From Anaerolineales bacterium (lineage in GTDB: Bacteria > Chloroflexota > Anaerolineae > CG2-30-64-16): 35,271 bases of DNA. The notes below the pieces were generated by a model. The model was not told the DNA's origin. It saw only the letters and a program-made list of their open reading frames with translations, and did not search any database. Location of the stretch: assembly GCA_017882045.1 (NCBI GenBank), contig JADGQF010000011.1, forward strand, positions 1 through 35,271. The letters are read 5' to 3'. Within the stretch, counting starts at the first letter, position 1; each line of letters starts with the position of its first letter. A program made the translations under genes and the position numbers. Below, piece after piece: positions 9,927 to 18,751 of this stretch.

Positions 9927-11180
9927 ATGGCGGTCATGGCGATCATTCTGGCGGGTGGCGAAAGCCCGGCGCTGAGCATACTCACTGCGCTGCGTTCCGA
10001 GGCGGCGGTCCCGTTCGGCGGCAAATACCGGATCATCGATTTCTCGCTTTCCAACTGTGTCAACTCTGGCATCTACAACGTTGCCGTGTTAACGCAGTAC
10101 CAACCACGTTCGCTCAACGAGCATATCGGAGTCGGCAAGCCGTGGGATCTTGACCGCTCAACCGGCGGCGTACGCCTGCTCCAACCGTTTCAGCGCACCA
10201 AGGGCGAACGTGGCGTTTGGCAGGAAGGCACGGCTGATGCACTGCGCTTTAATCTGGACGTGATCCCGGATTGGGTCGACGACGTGCTGATCCTGGCAGG
10301 GGATCACATTTACAAGATGGACTACGCCCCCCTGCTCAAGTTCCATCATGAGCGGCGAGCCGATGCTACCCTGGCAGTGCGTGGCGCGCCCGGTTTCGAG
10401 GCCTATCGTTTTGGCATGCTGGCTACCGACGCCGATGGGCGCGTGGTTGCCTACGAGGAGAAGCCGCGCCGGACGCAGAGCACCCTGGCCAGCATGGGGA
10501 TTTACGTCTTCCGTCGCGAGGTGCTGGTCGACTGCCTGACGAACGAAATGGGGCGCAGCCAGCGCAACCTGGGGGGAGACGTCCTGCCGGCCATCGTGGA
10601 TTCGAGAGCGCTGTACGGCTACCCGTTCCAGGGCTACTGGGCCGACGTCGGCACGGTGCAGGCGTACTGGGAAGCGAATATGGCGCTTCTGGCTGAAACC
10701 CCGGCGTTGGATCTGTACGATCCCGAATGGGTGATCCACACCCGCAGCGAGGAGCGGCCTCCCGCCATGATCGGCCCGGAGGCGCGCGTCGAGGGCAACC
10801 TGCTTTGTGACGGCTGCCAGGTCGAGGGGACTGTCGTGCGCTCCATCATTTCGCCCGGGGCCTACGTGGCTCTCGGAGCGGTAGTGCGGGATGCCATCGT
10901 GATGAACGATACGGTCGTGGAGGCGGGCGCCGAGGTGGATCGGGCGATCCTCGACAAACGGGTGCGCATCGGCCAGGGGACGAAGTTAGGCTTTGGCGAC
11001 GACAACACGCCTAATCGCCGCTGGCCCGAGCGCCTCAACACGGGGCTGACCCTCGTCGGCAAGGGCGCGGTCATTCCACCCAACATGAAGATTGGCCGCA
11101 ATGTGGTGATTTGCCCGCACGCCAGGGCGACGTGTTTCGAAGACCTGGAGATCCCCAGCGGAGAGACCGTGGACGACTAA
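9927..11180 (+). CDS. glgD: GlgD-like, loop-deficient ADP-glucose pyrophosphorylase subunit
   Basis: A 417-aa paralogue of the preceding GlgC, collinear almost throughout ([43 protein letters not shown], beta-helix C-terminus). The pyrophosphorylase loop is altered: GESPALS (11-17) replaces GAGTRLG, and E25-A26 replace the K25-P26 that contact ATP and phosphates. The sugar-side motifs remain ([19 protein letters not shown]). By analogy with Firmicutes GlgD, it is probably a regulatory or structural subunit with little activity of its own; this is inference. AGGTGAG before ATG 9927 and an 8-bp gap to glgC indicate co-translation. An intrinsic terminator follows at 11233. Confidence 0.88.
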   Translation: MAVMAIILAGGESPALSILTALRSEAAVPFGGKYRIIDFSLSNCVNSGIYNVAVLTQYQPRSLNEHIGVGKPWDLDRSTGGVRLLQPFQRTKGERGVWQEGTADALRFNLDVIPDWVDDVLILAGDHIYKMDYAPLLKFHHERRADATLAVRGAPGFEAYRFGMLATDADGRVVAYEEKPRRTQSTLASMGIYVFRREVLVDCLTNEMGRSQRNLGGDVLPAIVDSRALYGYPFQGYWADVGTVQAYWEANMALLAETPALDLYDPEWVIHTRSEERPPAMIGPEARVEGNLLCDGCQVEGTVVRSIISPGAYVALGAVVRDAIVMNDTVVEAGAEVDRAILDKRVRIGQGTKLGFGDDNTPNRRWPERLNTGLTLVGKGAVIPPNMKIGRNVVICPHARATCFEDLEIPSGETVDD

Positions 11181-11232
11181 GCGGACCGTTTGGTCACCCC
11201 GGCGATTTGGGGCAGCCTTTTCCAGTAGACAC

Positions 11233-11267
11233 CAGGTTTGTGCCTGAAACCTGTTTCTTGTCTTTCT
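11233..11267 (+). terminator. Rho-independent terminator after the glg pair
   Basis: Perfect 7-bp stem CAGGTTT (11233-11239) / AAACCTG (11247-11253) with a 7-nt loop, followed by a T-rich tail TTTCTTGTCTTTCT. It sits 53 bp after the glgD-like stop. Confidence 0.7.
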
Positions 11268-11338
11268 AAACCCAGATCATCCCCCGCTTTCGCAACCACC
11301 CGCGATGAAACATTTCGGCGACAGAAGGCGTCTTAGGG

Positions 11339-11374
11339 TTGTTGCATTCATACCAGTCTGGTATTATACCAGAC
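11339..11374 (+). promoter_or_regulatory. PBP promoter overlapped by a 19-bp palindromic operator
   Basis: TTGTTG (11339-11344) and TATTAT (11362-11367, 5 of 6) are 17 bp apart. The -10 lies in the perfect palindrome GTCTGGTATTATACCAGAC (11356-11374), and an extra ACCAG half-site at 11352 makes a third copy. The layout TGGT-N5-ACCA is like operators of GntR/HutC-type repressors (for example dre sites of DasR/NagR). Which regulator binds is unknown; none is encoded nearby. Confidence 0.6.
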
Positions 11375-11405
11375 TTGGATTTTCATCTGAAGGGATTCAT
11401 TATAA

Positions 11406-14400
11406 ATGGGTTACTACCAGCCACACGGGCGGGCGCCAACGCCGGCCCTACAAGCCAGGGCCCAGACGCCCGCGCCTGCCCCCGAACCGTACGACCGGCC
11501 AGGGGCGCCAGGCCCAAACAACGCGGCCCCGCCGCCCGCCGGTCGCCGGCCCAGGCCCCCTGCTCAACGCCGGGGGTGCGGGGGCGTGCTCGGCGCCGGG
11601 ATCATCTTCTTATTGGTCACCTGCATGACTTTCGGTGGTCTGCTCTTCGGCTACGCCGGCATCGCCGCGGCGCTGCCAAACCCCGACGAGTTGGAAGCCC
11701 GCGCCAACACCTTCGCCTCGACGCAGATCTTTGACCGGCAGGGCAATCTGCTTAACGAGATCGCCGATCCCTCCCATGGCCGTCGCACAATGGTGATGGT
11801 GGATGAGATCTCGAAGAACCTCAAGGACGCCACAATCGCCACCGAGGACCCCAACTTTTACCAGCACCCAGGGGTGGACCCGGTGGGCATGGCGCGTGCG
11901 CTCTATTACGCCGTGCGCGATCGCGACCTTCTTTCGGGGCCGGGCGGCAGCACGATCCCGCAGCAACTGGTCAAGCTCACCTTTCTGTCTTCGGAAAGGA
12001 CGCTTTCACGCAAGCTGAAGGAAGCCATCCTGTCAGCCGAAATCACGCGCCGCTATTCCAAAGACACGGTACTACAGATCTATCTGAACGAGATCTATTA
12101 CGGCAACCTGGCCTACGGCATTGAAGCCGGCTCGGAAACGTATTTCGGCAAACACGCCAAGGACCTCGACCTGGCTGAGGCGTCGATGCTGGCCGGCTTG
12201 CCCCAGGCGCCCGCCTACTATGACCCTTATACCAAGCTGTGGAATGCCGATGGGACCCCCGGAGTGGTCAAGAAGCGCCAGGGAGTTGTCCTTGGCCTGA
12301 TGGTCAAGCACGGCTATATCTCGTCGGACCTGGCAGATGCGGCGTATAAAGAGCCCCTCAAGTTGCGGCCGTTGCAGCAGAGTTACACGATGGAACATCC
12401 CCATTTCGTGCTGTACGTCCGTGACCTGGTCGAAAAGCAGATCGGCCCCGAGTTGATGTCCAAGGGTGGGCTGAGAATTTACACCACGCTGGACCCGAAA
12501 ATCCAGGCGGCGGCCGAGGATGAGGTCGCCAAGCAAGTAGCGAAGCTGCAGGCCCAGGGCCAGAACGCTACTGACGGTGCGCTGGTAGCAGTCCGCCCCG
12601 CGACCGGCGAGGTGTTGGCCATGGTGGGCAGCGCCGACTTTCATAATGACGAGATCAGCGGCCAGATCAACATGGCCGTTGCGCCGCGCCAACCCGGCTC
12701 TTCGATCAAGCCCATCACCTACCTGGCCGCCTTCGAGATGCCTGCCGTCCCGGCGCCAAAGGATGCCACCCCGGCGTCGGATGCCTTTAGCGCTGTGGAG
12801 GCGCCGGGTGGCTGGACGCCGTCCACAGTCATCATGGACGTCAAGACTCAGTTCCCGGACGGCGCCAACCCGCCCTATATACCGGGCAACTATGATGGCA
12901 AGGAACATGGGCTGGTGACCGTCCGTTCGGCGCTGGCCAACTCGTACAATATCCCGGCGGTCAAGACTTTGGAGCACGTTGGGCTGGACCGGCTGAAGGA
13001 CATGGCCGGCCGTCTGGGTATTACCACTCTGACCCGCCCCGACTATGGTCTTTCACTGACCCTCGGTGGCGGCGAAGTGACTCTCCTGGAAATGACCGGC
13101 GCCTACGCGACGCTGGCCAATGGGGGCGTGCGCGCGCCCCTGACGCCCATCGCCTGTATCATCGGGCCTGACGGCAAGCTGGTGTGGGGTGGGGCAGCCG
13201 CAGGCGCCGTCCAGGGCTGCCAGGCGGCATCCAAGCAGCCGGGCGCGGCGCCCCTGGTCACACCGGCCCCGGCTCAGCCCGTAGTGGACGCGCAGTACGC
13301 TTACGAGGTCACGTCGATCCTGTCGGATAAGGAAGCTCGCCGCCCGGCGTTCGGCGCGGCCGCTGAGACGCTGAGCCTGCCCGACCGGCCGTCGGCGGCC
13401 AAGACAGGCACAACCAACGATTATCGCGATGCCTGGACTCTCGGCTACACTCCTGATCTGGCCATCGGTGTCTGGGTCGGCAACGCCGACTACAAACCGA
13501 TGAAACAGACGGCGGGCTCGGTGGGCGCTGCTCCTATCTGGCAGAACGTGATGCGCCGCAGCTTGGAGGGAACGCCCGGGCGCGCTTTCACCGAACCGCA
13601 AGGCATTCAGCATCTGGAGGTCTGCGCGGACACGGGCACTTTGCCCAGCGAGGCCTGCCCGAACCGACGGCAGGAAGTCTTTGCCGCCGGGCATGGCCCT
13701 CTGCCGGCACGCTTCGATCTTCACCAGCGCTTGCGCATCGACAAGGTCACGGGCCTGTTGGCAACCGAATCGACGCCGCCCGACCGGGTTGAAACGCGCG
13801 ACGTAATGGTTTTCCCAGCACGCTATCAGAAATGGGCCGAAGCGCACGGTATGCCACAGCTGAACCTGGAGCAGCCCAAGTACGCCTTCCAGCCGGAACT
13901 GGAACTCAAGGGGCCGGTGGATGGCAGCCAGGTAGGCGGGATAGTGCAAGTGACCGGGCGGGCTCATCTGCCCGAGCCATTGGTCTGGCGTGTGGAATAT
14001 GGTGTGGGACCAAGCCCTATCGGCTGGGGAACGCTGACCGGCCAGAAACAAGGCGATGTGGACGGTTGGTTGGTTGACTGGGACGTTCCGGCCTACGTGA
14101 GCAAGCATGACGGCGCCGGCGATTTCAGCCTGCGCCTTGCAGCCTACGATCCGCAGCGCCCGCAGAACCCGGTTGCCGTCTCGAACGCGGTTCACGTGAT
14201 TGTGGAAGCGCCCACTCCCACACCTTCGCCGACCCTGGAGCCGTCGCCCACCCCGGCCGATACATCGACGCCTACGCCGGAGGCGACCGCCACTGACACG
14301 CCGGCGCCGGCCGATACGCCGACCCCGCTTCCACCTGGGCCGACCGACACCCCGCAGCCGGTTGAGCCGACGGCCACGCCGGCCGGCGCGACTAGCACAG

Positions 14401-14747
14401 CCACGGCGACGCCTGGGGGGCAGGCAACGACTCCTGTCGAGGCTGCGATCACACAGCCATTGCCCAACGTGCAGGTCTCCGGCGCAGTGCCTATCAACGG
14501 TATCGCGGCCGGCTCGCAGTTCGATAGCTACTGGCTGCAATATGCGCCGGGGATCAGGCCGGCGCCCAAGGCCTGGAAGGAAGTTGCCGCGCTCCAGTTC
14601 CAACCGGCGCCGGCGCTCGGCGACTTGCTCGGGATCTGGGACACGACGGCCCTGGCCCCGGGCCCCTACAGCCTGCGATTGATAGTCTATGACACGAATG
14701 GCCAGGCAGTGGTAGCGCAAGTGATCGTGGAGGTGGTCGCGCCGTAG
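11406..14747 (+). CDS. Class A penicillin-binding protein with two C-terminal beta-sandwich-like domains
   Basis: Bifunctional peptidoglycan synthase of 1113 aa. A Pro/Ala-rich cytoplasmic tail (1-55) precedes one transmembrane helix (about 61-85). The GT51 glycosyltransferase has E147 in EDPNFYQHPG, GGSTIPQQLVK, and KLKEAILSAEITRRYSKD followed by the NEIYYG motif. The transpeptidase has S432-x-x-K435 (SSIK), S513-Y-N515 and K666-T-G-T, so both activities look intact. After residue ~830 comes a domain of about 105 residues (ELELKGPVDGSQVGGIVQVTG to VHVIVEAP), a ~75-residue Thr/Pro linker (about 936-1009), and a second similar domain (ITQPLPNVQVSGAVPINGIA to the end). This doubled tail is longer than in usual PBP1A/1C. 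AAGGGA lies ten bases before ATG 11406. Transcription is likely controlled by the palindromic operator. Confidence 0.95.
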   Translation: MGYYQPHGRAPTPALQARAQTPAPAPEPYDRPGAPGPNNAAPPPAGRRPRPPAQRRGCGGVLGAGIIFLLVTCMTFGGLLFGYAGIAAALPNPDELEARANTFASTQIFDRQGNLLNEIADPSHGRRTMVMVDEISKNLKDATIATEDPNFYQHPGVDPVGMARALYYAVRDRDLLSGPGGSTIPQQLVKLTFLSSERTLSRKLKEAILSAEITRRYSKDTVLQIYLNEIYYGNLAYGIEAGSETYFGKHAKDLDLAEASMLAGLPQAPAYYDPYTKLWNADGTPGVVKKRQGVVLGLMVKHGYISSDLADAAYKEPLKLRPLQQSYTMEHPHFVLYVRDLVEKQIGPELMSKGGLRIYTTLDPKIQAAAEDEVAKQVAKLQAQGQNATDGALVAVRPATGEVLAMVGSADFHNDEISGQINMAVAPRQPGSSIKPITYLAAFEMPAVPAPKDATPASDAFSAVEAPGGWTPSTVIMDVKTQFPDGANPPYIPGNYDGKEHGLVTVRSALANSYNIPAVKTLEHVGLDRLKDMAGRLGITTLTRPDYGLSLTLGGGEVTLLEMTGAYATLANGGVRAPLTPIACIIGPDGKLVWGGAAAGAVQGCQAASKQPGAAPLVTPAPAQPVVDAQYAYEVTSILSDKEARRPAFGAAAETLSLPDRPSAAKTGTTNDYRDAWTLGYTPDLAIGVWVGNADYKPMKQTAGSVGAAPIWQNVMRRSLEGTPGRAFTEPQGIQHLEVCADTGTLPSEACPNRRQEVFAAGHGPLPARFDLHQRLRIDKVTGLLATESTPPDRVETRDVMVFPARYQKWAEAHGMPQLNLEQPKYAFQPELELKGPVDGSQVGGIVQVTGRAHLPEPLVWRVEYGVGPSPIGWGTLTGQKQGDVDGWLVDWDVPAYVSKHDGAGDFSLRLAAYDPQRPQNPVAVSNAVHVIVEAPTPTPSPTLEPSPTPADTSTPTPEATATDTPAPADTPTPLPPGPTDTPQPVEPTATPAGATSTATATPGGQATTPVEAAITQPLPNVQVSGAVPINGIAAGSQFDSYWLQYAPGIRPAPKAWKEVAALQFQPAPALGDLLGIWDTTALAPGPYSLRLIVYDTNGQAVVAQVIVEVVAP

Positions 14748-14776
14748 ACGGGGAAACGAGGACCGCGCCGTCTGGC

Positions 14777-15859
14777 TCAGGGCAGATAGGTGAACGGGTT
14801 GCGGCTTACCCCACCGTAGATAACCTCGAAATGCAGATGCGGGCCCGTCGAGTTGCCGGTACTGCCCATCAACCCAATCAGTTGGCCCTGTTTAACGACG
14901 CTCCTCGCTCGTACAGAGATCTTGCTGAGGTGGCCGTAGCGGGTCACAAAACCGTTGCCATGGTCGATGAGGATCATGTTACCGTAGCCGGTGTTGTTCC
15001 ACCCCGCCGCGATGACGGTGCCTCCGTCGGCCGCTTTGACCGGGTTGCCGATCCAGGCGGCAATGTCGATTGCATGATGGTAGGCCCAGAAGAACTGCGT
15101 GACACTGCCTGAAGTAGGCCAAACGAAGTGGCCGCGTACGATTGGCGCCTGGCTGTTGGTACTGGCGAGCTGGCTGGCGGTCGGAGGTTTGGTACCGCCC
15201 GGGACAATAACCTTCGTACCGACGGCCAGGGCGGGGTTCTTGGCATCAAGACGGTTGTTCTCGAAGCTGACAATATCCTCCGGCTTGGCCTTATACTTCT
15301 TGGCGACGCTCTCCAGCGTGTCGCCTTTCATCACGGTATGCAAGACGCCATTGACGGGCAGAACGGTCAGATCCTGACCCAGGCGCAGCAGGTCCGGGTT
15401 GTCCTCCATGCCGTTGGCCCAGATAAGCGTCTCGGCAGCCAGATTCAGCTTCACGGCGATGCCCCACAACGTATCGCCGGCCTGGACAGTGTAAGTGGTG
15501 ATGCTGGATGTGCGCGGGCGTTCGGCCGCCAGGGTGACAGGAACGGCCGAACGGACCAGTGTTCCGAAGGCTCTGATCTCCGTTTGGGCCGGAACGGGTA
15601 GTTCTTGGGTTATCTGTGCTTCCTGGGCGGGGTTGTCAACCACGCCAATCTCCCAGCTGGGCAACTCCAAGCGACTGATCGCGATGACTAGGACGACAAC
15701 TACGAGGATCAACAGGTGAGATGCGACACGGACCAGTGAGGTGGTCCCGTCGGGCCCGCGTTGCGAGAGCAGTGCTATTGCGCCCTGCCACAGGCGATAC
15801 CCGGGGCCCCAGTCTTCGGGCGGCAGGGTGAACGGGGCTATAGATTCTTCCTCGCGCAT
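14777..15859 (-). CDS. Membrane-anchored LysM-LysM-M23 peptidase
   Basis: Cell-wall endopeptidase of 360 aa tethered by one helix (LLILVVVVLVIAI, about 49-61), with a cytoplasmic N-terminal tail. Two LysM modules follow (TYTVQAGDTLWGIAVKLNL and LHTVMKGDTLESVAKKYK). The M23 domain keeps all sites: HHAIDIA (zinc H and D), YGHLS, and GPHLHFE. It should hydrolyse peptidoglycan crosslinks at the outer membrane face. The longest frame starts at TTG 15868, only two bases after GGAG; ATG 15859 has the same GGAG at 11 bases and is preferred. It lies downstream of rho, separated by a perfect 22-bp hairpin, and ends convergently with the PBP gene, 29 bp away. Confidence 0.92.
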   Translation of the reverse strand: MREEESIAPFTLPPEDWGPGYRLWQGAIALLSQRGPDGTTSLVRVASHLLILVVVVLVIAISRLELPSWEIGVVDNPAQEAQITQELPVPAQTEIRAFGTLVRSAVPVTLAAERPRTSSITTYTVQAGDTLWGIAVKLNLAAETLIWANGMEDNPDLLRLGQDLTVLPVNGVLHTVMKGDTLESVAKKYKAKPEDIVSFENNRLDAKNPALAVGTKVIVPGGTKPPTASQLASTNSQAPIVRGHFVWPTSGSVTQFFWAYHHAIDIAAWIGNPVKAADGGTVIAAGWNNTGYGNMILIDHGNGFVTRYGHLSKISVRARSVVKQGQLIGLMGSTGNSTGPHLHFEVIYGGVSRNPFTYLP

Positions 15860-15879
15860 GAGCGCCAATACTCCACTGC

Positions 15880-15938
15880 ACGGAAGCCGAAGGACGAAGG
15901 GTGCGCCATGCGCCCGCCCTTCGTCCTTCGGCTTCCGT
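15880..15938. repeat. Perfect 22-bp hairpin of heptad units after rho
   Basis: 15880-15901 and 15917-15938 are exact reverse complements (22 bp), with a 15-nt loop whose GCGC-CAT-GCGC can pair further. The arm is three 7-bp units (for example CGAAGGA then CGAAGGG), and the loop is two TGCGCC-containing units (15902, 15909). The right arm begins at the last base of the rho stop codon. Neither side has a T-run. It may act as a rho 3' stabiliser or as a terminator of unusual type; it shares period and a unit with the tracts at 1412 and 23753. Confidence 0.85.
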
Positions 15939-17194
15939 TAGATATTCTGTGACAGGGTGTCGAGGAACACCTTGTTGTTGCGCGTGCGGCGCATGCGCTC
16001 GAGCACGGGCTCGAGCGGGTCCTCGCCGCTCTGCCGCAGCATGTCGATCATGCGGCGCAGGGTCCATACCCGTTGCAGGGTCTCCGGTTCCAGAAGCAGT
16101 TCCTCGCGCCGGGTCCCGGAGCGGACTACGTCGAAGGCCGGGAAGACACGACGTTCGGACAGCCGGCGATCGAGATGAAGTTCCATGTTGCCGGTGCCCT
16201 TGAACTCTTCGTAGATGACATCGTCCATACGGCTACCGGTATCGACCAGGCAGGTCGCGATGATGGTCAGGCTGCCGCCCTCCTCGATCTTGCGCGCGGC
16301 GCCGAAGAAGTGCTTGGGCGGATAAAGCGCGGCCGGATCGATACCGCCGGACAGTGTACGGCCCGAGGTCGGCACCGTCAGGTTGTAAGCGCGGGTCAGA
16401 CGGGTGATAGAGTCGAGCAGGATCACAACATCGCGCTGCGCTTCGACAAGGCGTTTGGCCCTTTCCAATCCCATCTCGGCCACGCGCACGTGCGACTGCA
16501 CCGGCTCGTCGAAGGTCGAACTAAGGACCTCGGCTTCCACCGACCGGTCCATGTCGGTAACCTCTTCTGGCCGCTCACCAATCAGCAACACCATCAGATA
16601 GACGTCTTGATAGTTGGTGCTCACGCCGTTGGCGATTTGCTTGAGGACAGTCGTCTTGCCGGCCTTGGGTGGCGATACGATCAGACCACGCTGGCCGCGG
16701 CCAATGGGGGCGACCAGGTCGATCAGGCGGGTGGCCAGGATGGAAGGCTGCGTCTCGAGCAGCAACTGTTGGTTGGGGAAGATTGGCGTCAGTTCTTCGA
16801 ACTTGGGACGCTTTTTGGCTTCCTCGGGATCGAGCCCATTGACGGCCTCGACCTTGAGGAGACCAAAGTACTTCTCCGACTCCTTCGGCGGTCGCACCTG
16901 GCCAACGACAAAGTCGCCGGTGCGCAGCCCGAAGCGGCGGATCTGGCTCTGCGAGATGTAAACGTCGTCCGGGCCGGGCAGCATGTGTTTGTCTGCCCGC
17001 AAAAAGCCGATGCCATCCTGGACGACCTCGAGCGTGCCGCCGCCGAAGATCAGCCCCTGCTGCTCGGTATTCTCGCGCAACAGGCGCATGATCAGGTCGT
17101 ATTTCTTCAAACGGGTATAGCCCGTAACGCCCATAGTCCGGGCCTGGTCTTGCAGCTCGGTGAGGGTCTTGCTCTCAAGTTCAGCAATATTCAT
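15938..17194 (-). CDS. rho: Transcription termination factor Rho
   Basis: Hexameric RNA helicase that ends transcription of untranslated RNA. The N-terminal SAP-like Rho_N domain ([19 protein letters not shown], 4-22) precedes the cold-shock RNA-binding domain (about 48-120, [19 protein letters not shown]). The ATPase core has Walker A PPKAGKT (175-181), the RLTRAYN stretch, and the Q/R-loop region [21 protein letters not shown]. All are intact, at 418 aa. The frame extends to 17215, but ATG 17194 with GGAG seven bases upstream matches the family start [10 protein letters not shown] leader of about 260 nt with a pyrimidine-rich segment precedes it, suggesting autoregulation. The stop codon touches the 22-bp hairpin. 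Confidence 0.97.
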   Translation of the reverse strand: MNIAELESKTLTELQDQARTMGVTGYTRLKKYDLIMRLLRENTEQQGLIFGGGTLEVVQDGIGFLRADKHMLPGPDDVYISQSQIRRFGLRTGDFVVGQVRPPKESEKYFGLLKVEAVNGLDPEEAKKRPKFEELTPIFPNQQLLLETQPSILATRLIDLVAPIGRGQRGLIVSPPKAGKTTVLKQIANGVSTNYQDVYLMVLLIGERPEEVTDMDRSVEAEVLSSTFDEPVQSHVRVAEMGLERAKRLVEAQRDVVILLDSITRLTRAYNLTVPTSGRTLSGGIDPAALYPPKHFFGAARKIEEGGSLTIIATCLVDTGSRMDDVIYEEFKGTGNMELHLDRRLSERRVFPAFDVVRSGTRREELLLEPETLQRVWTLRRMIDMLRQSGEDPLEPVLERMRRTRNNKVFLDTLSQNI

Positions 17195-17398
17195 ATTCTT
17201 ACTCCAAGGACGCACATCCTATTGCAAGCCAGTGCCGTTGCAGGAAATGTGCTGCGAAGTGAACTTTCTAGTGACTTAAATAATTCCAGGAAAGTATTTA
17301 CAGGGGATAAGTCCCGTACGTGGTCAAAGCCAACCGGCATCCCAGCCCCTCGATTTAGGCCAACGCGCGCGGTCTTTTCTTGAAAAGCGTAATCTGCC

Positions 17399-17434
17399 GA
17401 GAACAGATGGGATGAGAAACAGAGAAGACGGCAG
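17399..17434 (-). promoter_or_regulatory. rut-like pyrimidine tract in the rho leader
   Basis: On the minus strand these 36 nt hold 14 C, 16 T, 4 G and 2 A, with twelve YC dinucleotides, in otherwise GC-balanced DNA. Rho binds YC-rich, G-poor RNA, and E. coli rho is known to attenuate its own leader, so feedback control is plausible. Confidence 0.45.
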
Positions 17435-17461
17435 CACGTGAACGTCTGGGCGCTGACCTTC

Positions 17462-17490
17462 AATATAGCATGCCTGCTAATTTACGTCAA
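17462..17490 (-). promoter_or_regulatory. Strong rho promoter
   Basis: On the minus strand -35 TTGACG (17490-17485, 5 of 6), a 17-bp spacer, and -10 TATATT (17467-17462) with TGC just before it (extended -10). The predicted start is near 17455, about 260 nt before the rho ATG. Confidence 0.72.
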
Positions 17491-17574
17491 GTAGGGGCGA
17501 TGCATTTAACTGGGCTCGACATTCAGGCGATGGGAGCCGGGCGGCTAGATGCTTCCCTTGTACAGGCTACCTCC

Positions 17575-18561
17575 TCAACCGAAATTGATCTGGCTAAAAC
17601 GCATCAGCTTGTCCCAGCGATGGGTGGCTTTGATGACCCGGATGGTTCCCGACTTAGAGCGCATGACCATGCTGGATGTGCGTGCGCCGCCACCGAAATA
17701 CTTCACCCCTTCGAGGTGATCACCGTCGGTGATACCGGTAGCGGCGAAGAAGATGTTATCGCCGCTTACTAAATCATCATTGCTCAGCACCTGATCGAGG
17801 TCGAGGCCGTGCTCCAGCGCGTATTCTCGTTCTGATTCATCGCGCGGCCACAACTTGCACTGGATCTCGCCGCCCATGCACTTCAAGGCTGCTGCGCTGA
17901 TGACCGCTTCCGGCGACCCACCCACGCCAAGCAAGACGTCGATGCCCGTCTCGGGCACACAGGTGCTGATCGCCGCCGAAACATCGCCGTCAGCGATAAG
18001 ATGTATACGCGCGCCCAACCGCCGCACCTGTGCGATCAGCTCGGCGTGCCTCGGCCGGTCCAAGATGGTCACGGTCAGGTCGGCCACCTCGCGTCCCTTG
18101 GCACGGGCGATGGCTTTGAGGTTGACTTCAACCGGGGCATCGATGTCTATGTGGCCGCAGGCATCAGGCCCGACTGCGATCTTGTTCATGTACACCAGGC
18201 TGCCCGGAGCATACATGCTGCCACGTTCTGACAGGGCGACTACAGCCACCGCGCCGGGCCCGCCGACGCTGGTCAGCCTCGTTCCATCGATAGGATCCAC
18301 CGCAATGTCGACCCTCGGCGGATCGCCGGTGCCCAGGGCCTCGCCGTTATAGAGCATCGGGGCCTCATCTTTTTCTCCCTCGCCAATGACGATCACCCCG
18401 TCCATCTCGATTGTGTTCAGCACCACGCGCATCGCATCCACTGCCGCCTGGTCAGCCGCGATCTTGTTCCCACGGCCCACCCAACGGCCGGCCGCCAGAG
18501 CAGCCGCCTCGGTCACGCGCACTAAATCCAACGCGAGGTTCCGGTCGGGTTGTTCGGTCAT
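17575..18561 (-). CDS. glpX: Fructose-1,6-bisphosphatase class II (GlpX)
   Basis: Mg/Mn-dependent phosphatase converting fructose-1,6-bisphosphate to fructose-6-phosphate in gluconeogenesis, which also feeds glycogen synthesis. The metal and phosphate motifs [11 protein letters not shown] (60-70) and DPIDGT (89-94) are intact. Further family blocks are [40 protein letters not shown] and [18 protein letters not shown]. At 328 aa the length is typical. ATG 18561 has GGAGAG six bases upstream, and its own promoter lies at about 18630-18659, so it is transcribed separately from the rpsB-uppS group upstream. Confidence 0.95.
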   Translation of the reverse strand: MTEQPDRNLALDLVRVTEAAALAAGRWVGRGNKIAADQAAVDAMRVVLNTIEMDGVIVIGEGEKDEAPMLYNGEALGTGDPPRVDIAVDPIDGTRLTSVGGPGAVAVVALSERGSMYAPGSLVYMNKIAVGPDACGHIDIDAPVEVNLKAIARAKGREVADLTVTILDRPRHAELIAQVRRLGARIHLIADGDVSAAISTCVPETGIDVLLGVGGSPEAVISAAALKCMGGEIQCKLWPRDESEREYALEHGLDLDQVLSNDDLVSGDNIFFAATGITDGDHLEGVKYFGGGARTSSMVMRSKSGTIRVIKATHRWDKLMRFSQINFG

Positions 18562-18583
18562 GGGTAGCTCTCCGCAGACGTAA

Positions 18584-18659
18584 CACTTAAAGTGAGACAG
18601 GTAGTTCGTCGAGAGGCGAGACTACCCGCATTATATGACCCCTCGTGTCACGATGTCTG
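18584..18659 (-). promoter_or_regulatory. glpX promoter and leader palindromes
   Basis: On the minus strand a perfect -10 TATAAT (18635-18630) and CAGACA (18659-18654, 4 of 6), spacer 18 bp. The leader carries an inverted repeat GGTAGT (18600-18605) / ACTACC (18621-18626) at its 5' end and the palindrome CACTTAAAGTG at 18584-18594, ten bases before the Shine-Dalgarno. These may be operator or stability elements. Confidence 0.5.
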
Positions 18660-18751
18660 TGTTTTGGGTACCAAACGCGGCCCACGTTGGCCCGACTTGA
18701 ACCGCTGCGAATGGTCATCTGCGCTGTGTGGGCGAGAATTGAGTGGAGACT

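Larger units (their letters stand above)
17195..17574 (-). other. Rho leader and spacer without a gene
   Basis: A 380-bp stretch between glpX and rho. From the glpX side, 17491-17574 shows nothing recognisable, not even a clear terminator. The rho promoter is at 17462-17490, a rut-like pyrimidine tract at 17399-17434, and a small hairpin CTTTTCAAGAAAAG (minus strand) at 17374-17387. A second weak promoter, TTGACC (17327-17322) with TGTAAA (17303-17298) and an 18-bp spacer, may lie closer to rho. Confidence 0.55.

Noticed and set aside
14211-14430. Repetitive stretch in the PBP gene
   Set aside because: Not a DNA tandem repeat of fixed unit; it reflects codons of a Thr/Pro/Ala linker.
13053-14720. 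555-aa open frame opposite the PBP gene
   Set aside because: Antisense shadow of an intact, motif-rich gene; Arg-rich with no recognisable domain.
14746-14773. 6-bp inverted repeat AGACGG/CCGTCT between the convergent PBP and peptidase genes
   Set aside because: Short arms, 16-nt loop and no T-run; expected by chance in GC-rich DNA.
16073-17383. 436-aa open frame opposite rho
   Set aside because: Antisense shadow of the fully conserved rho gene.
17191-17463. Possible 90-aa leader peptide ORF before rho
   Set aside because: Its start lies upstream of the predicted transcription start, it has no ribosome site, and it overlaps the rho ATG.
18706-18712. TGCGAAT, a half of the candidate Fur box
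   Set aside because: No second half-site follows and it lies 3' of uppS, not at a promoter.
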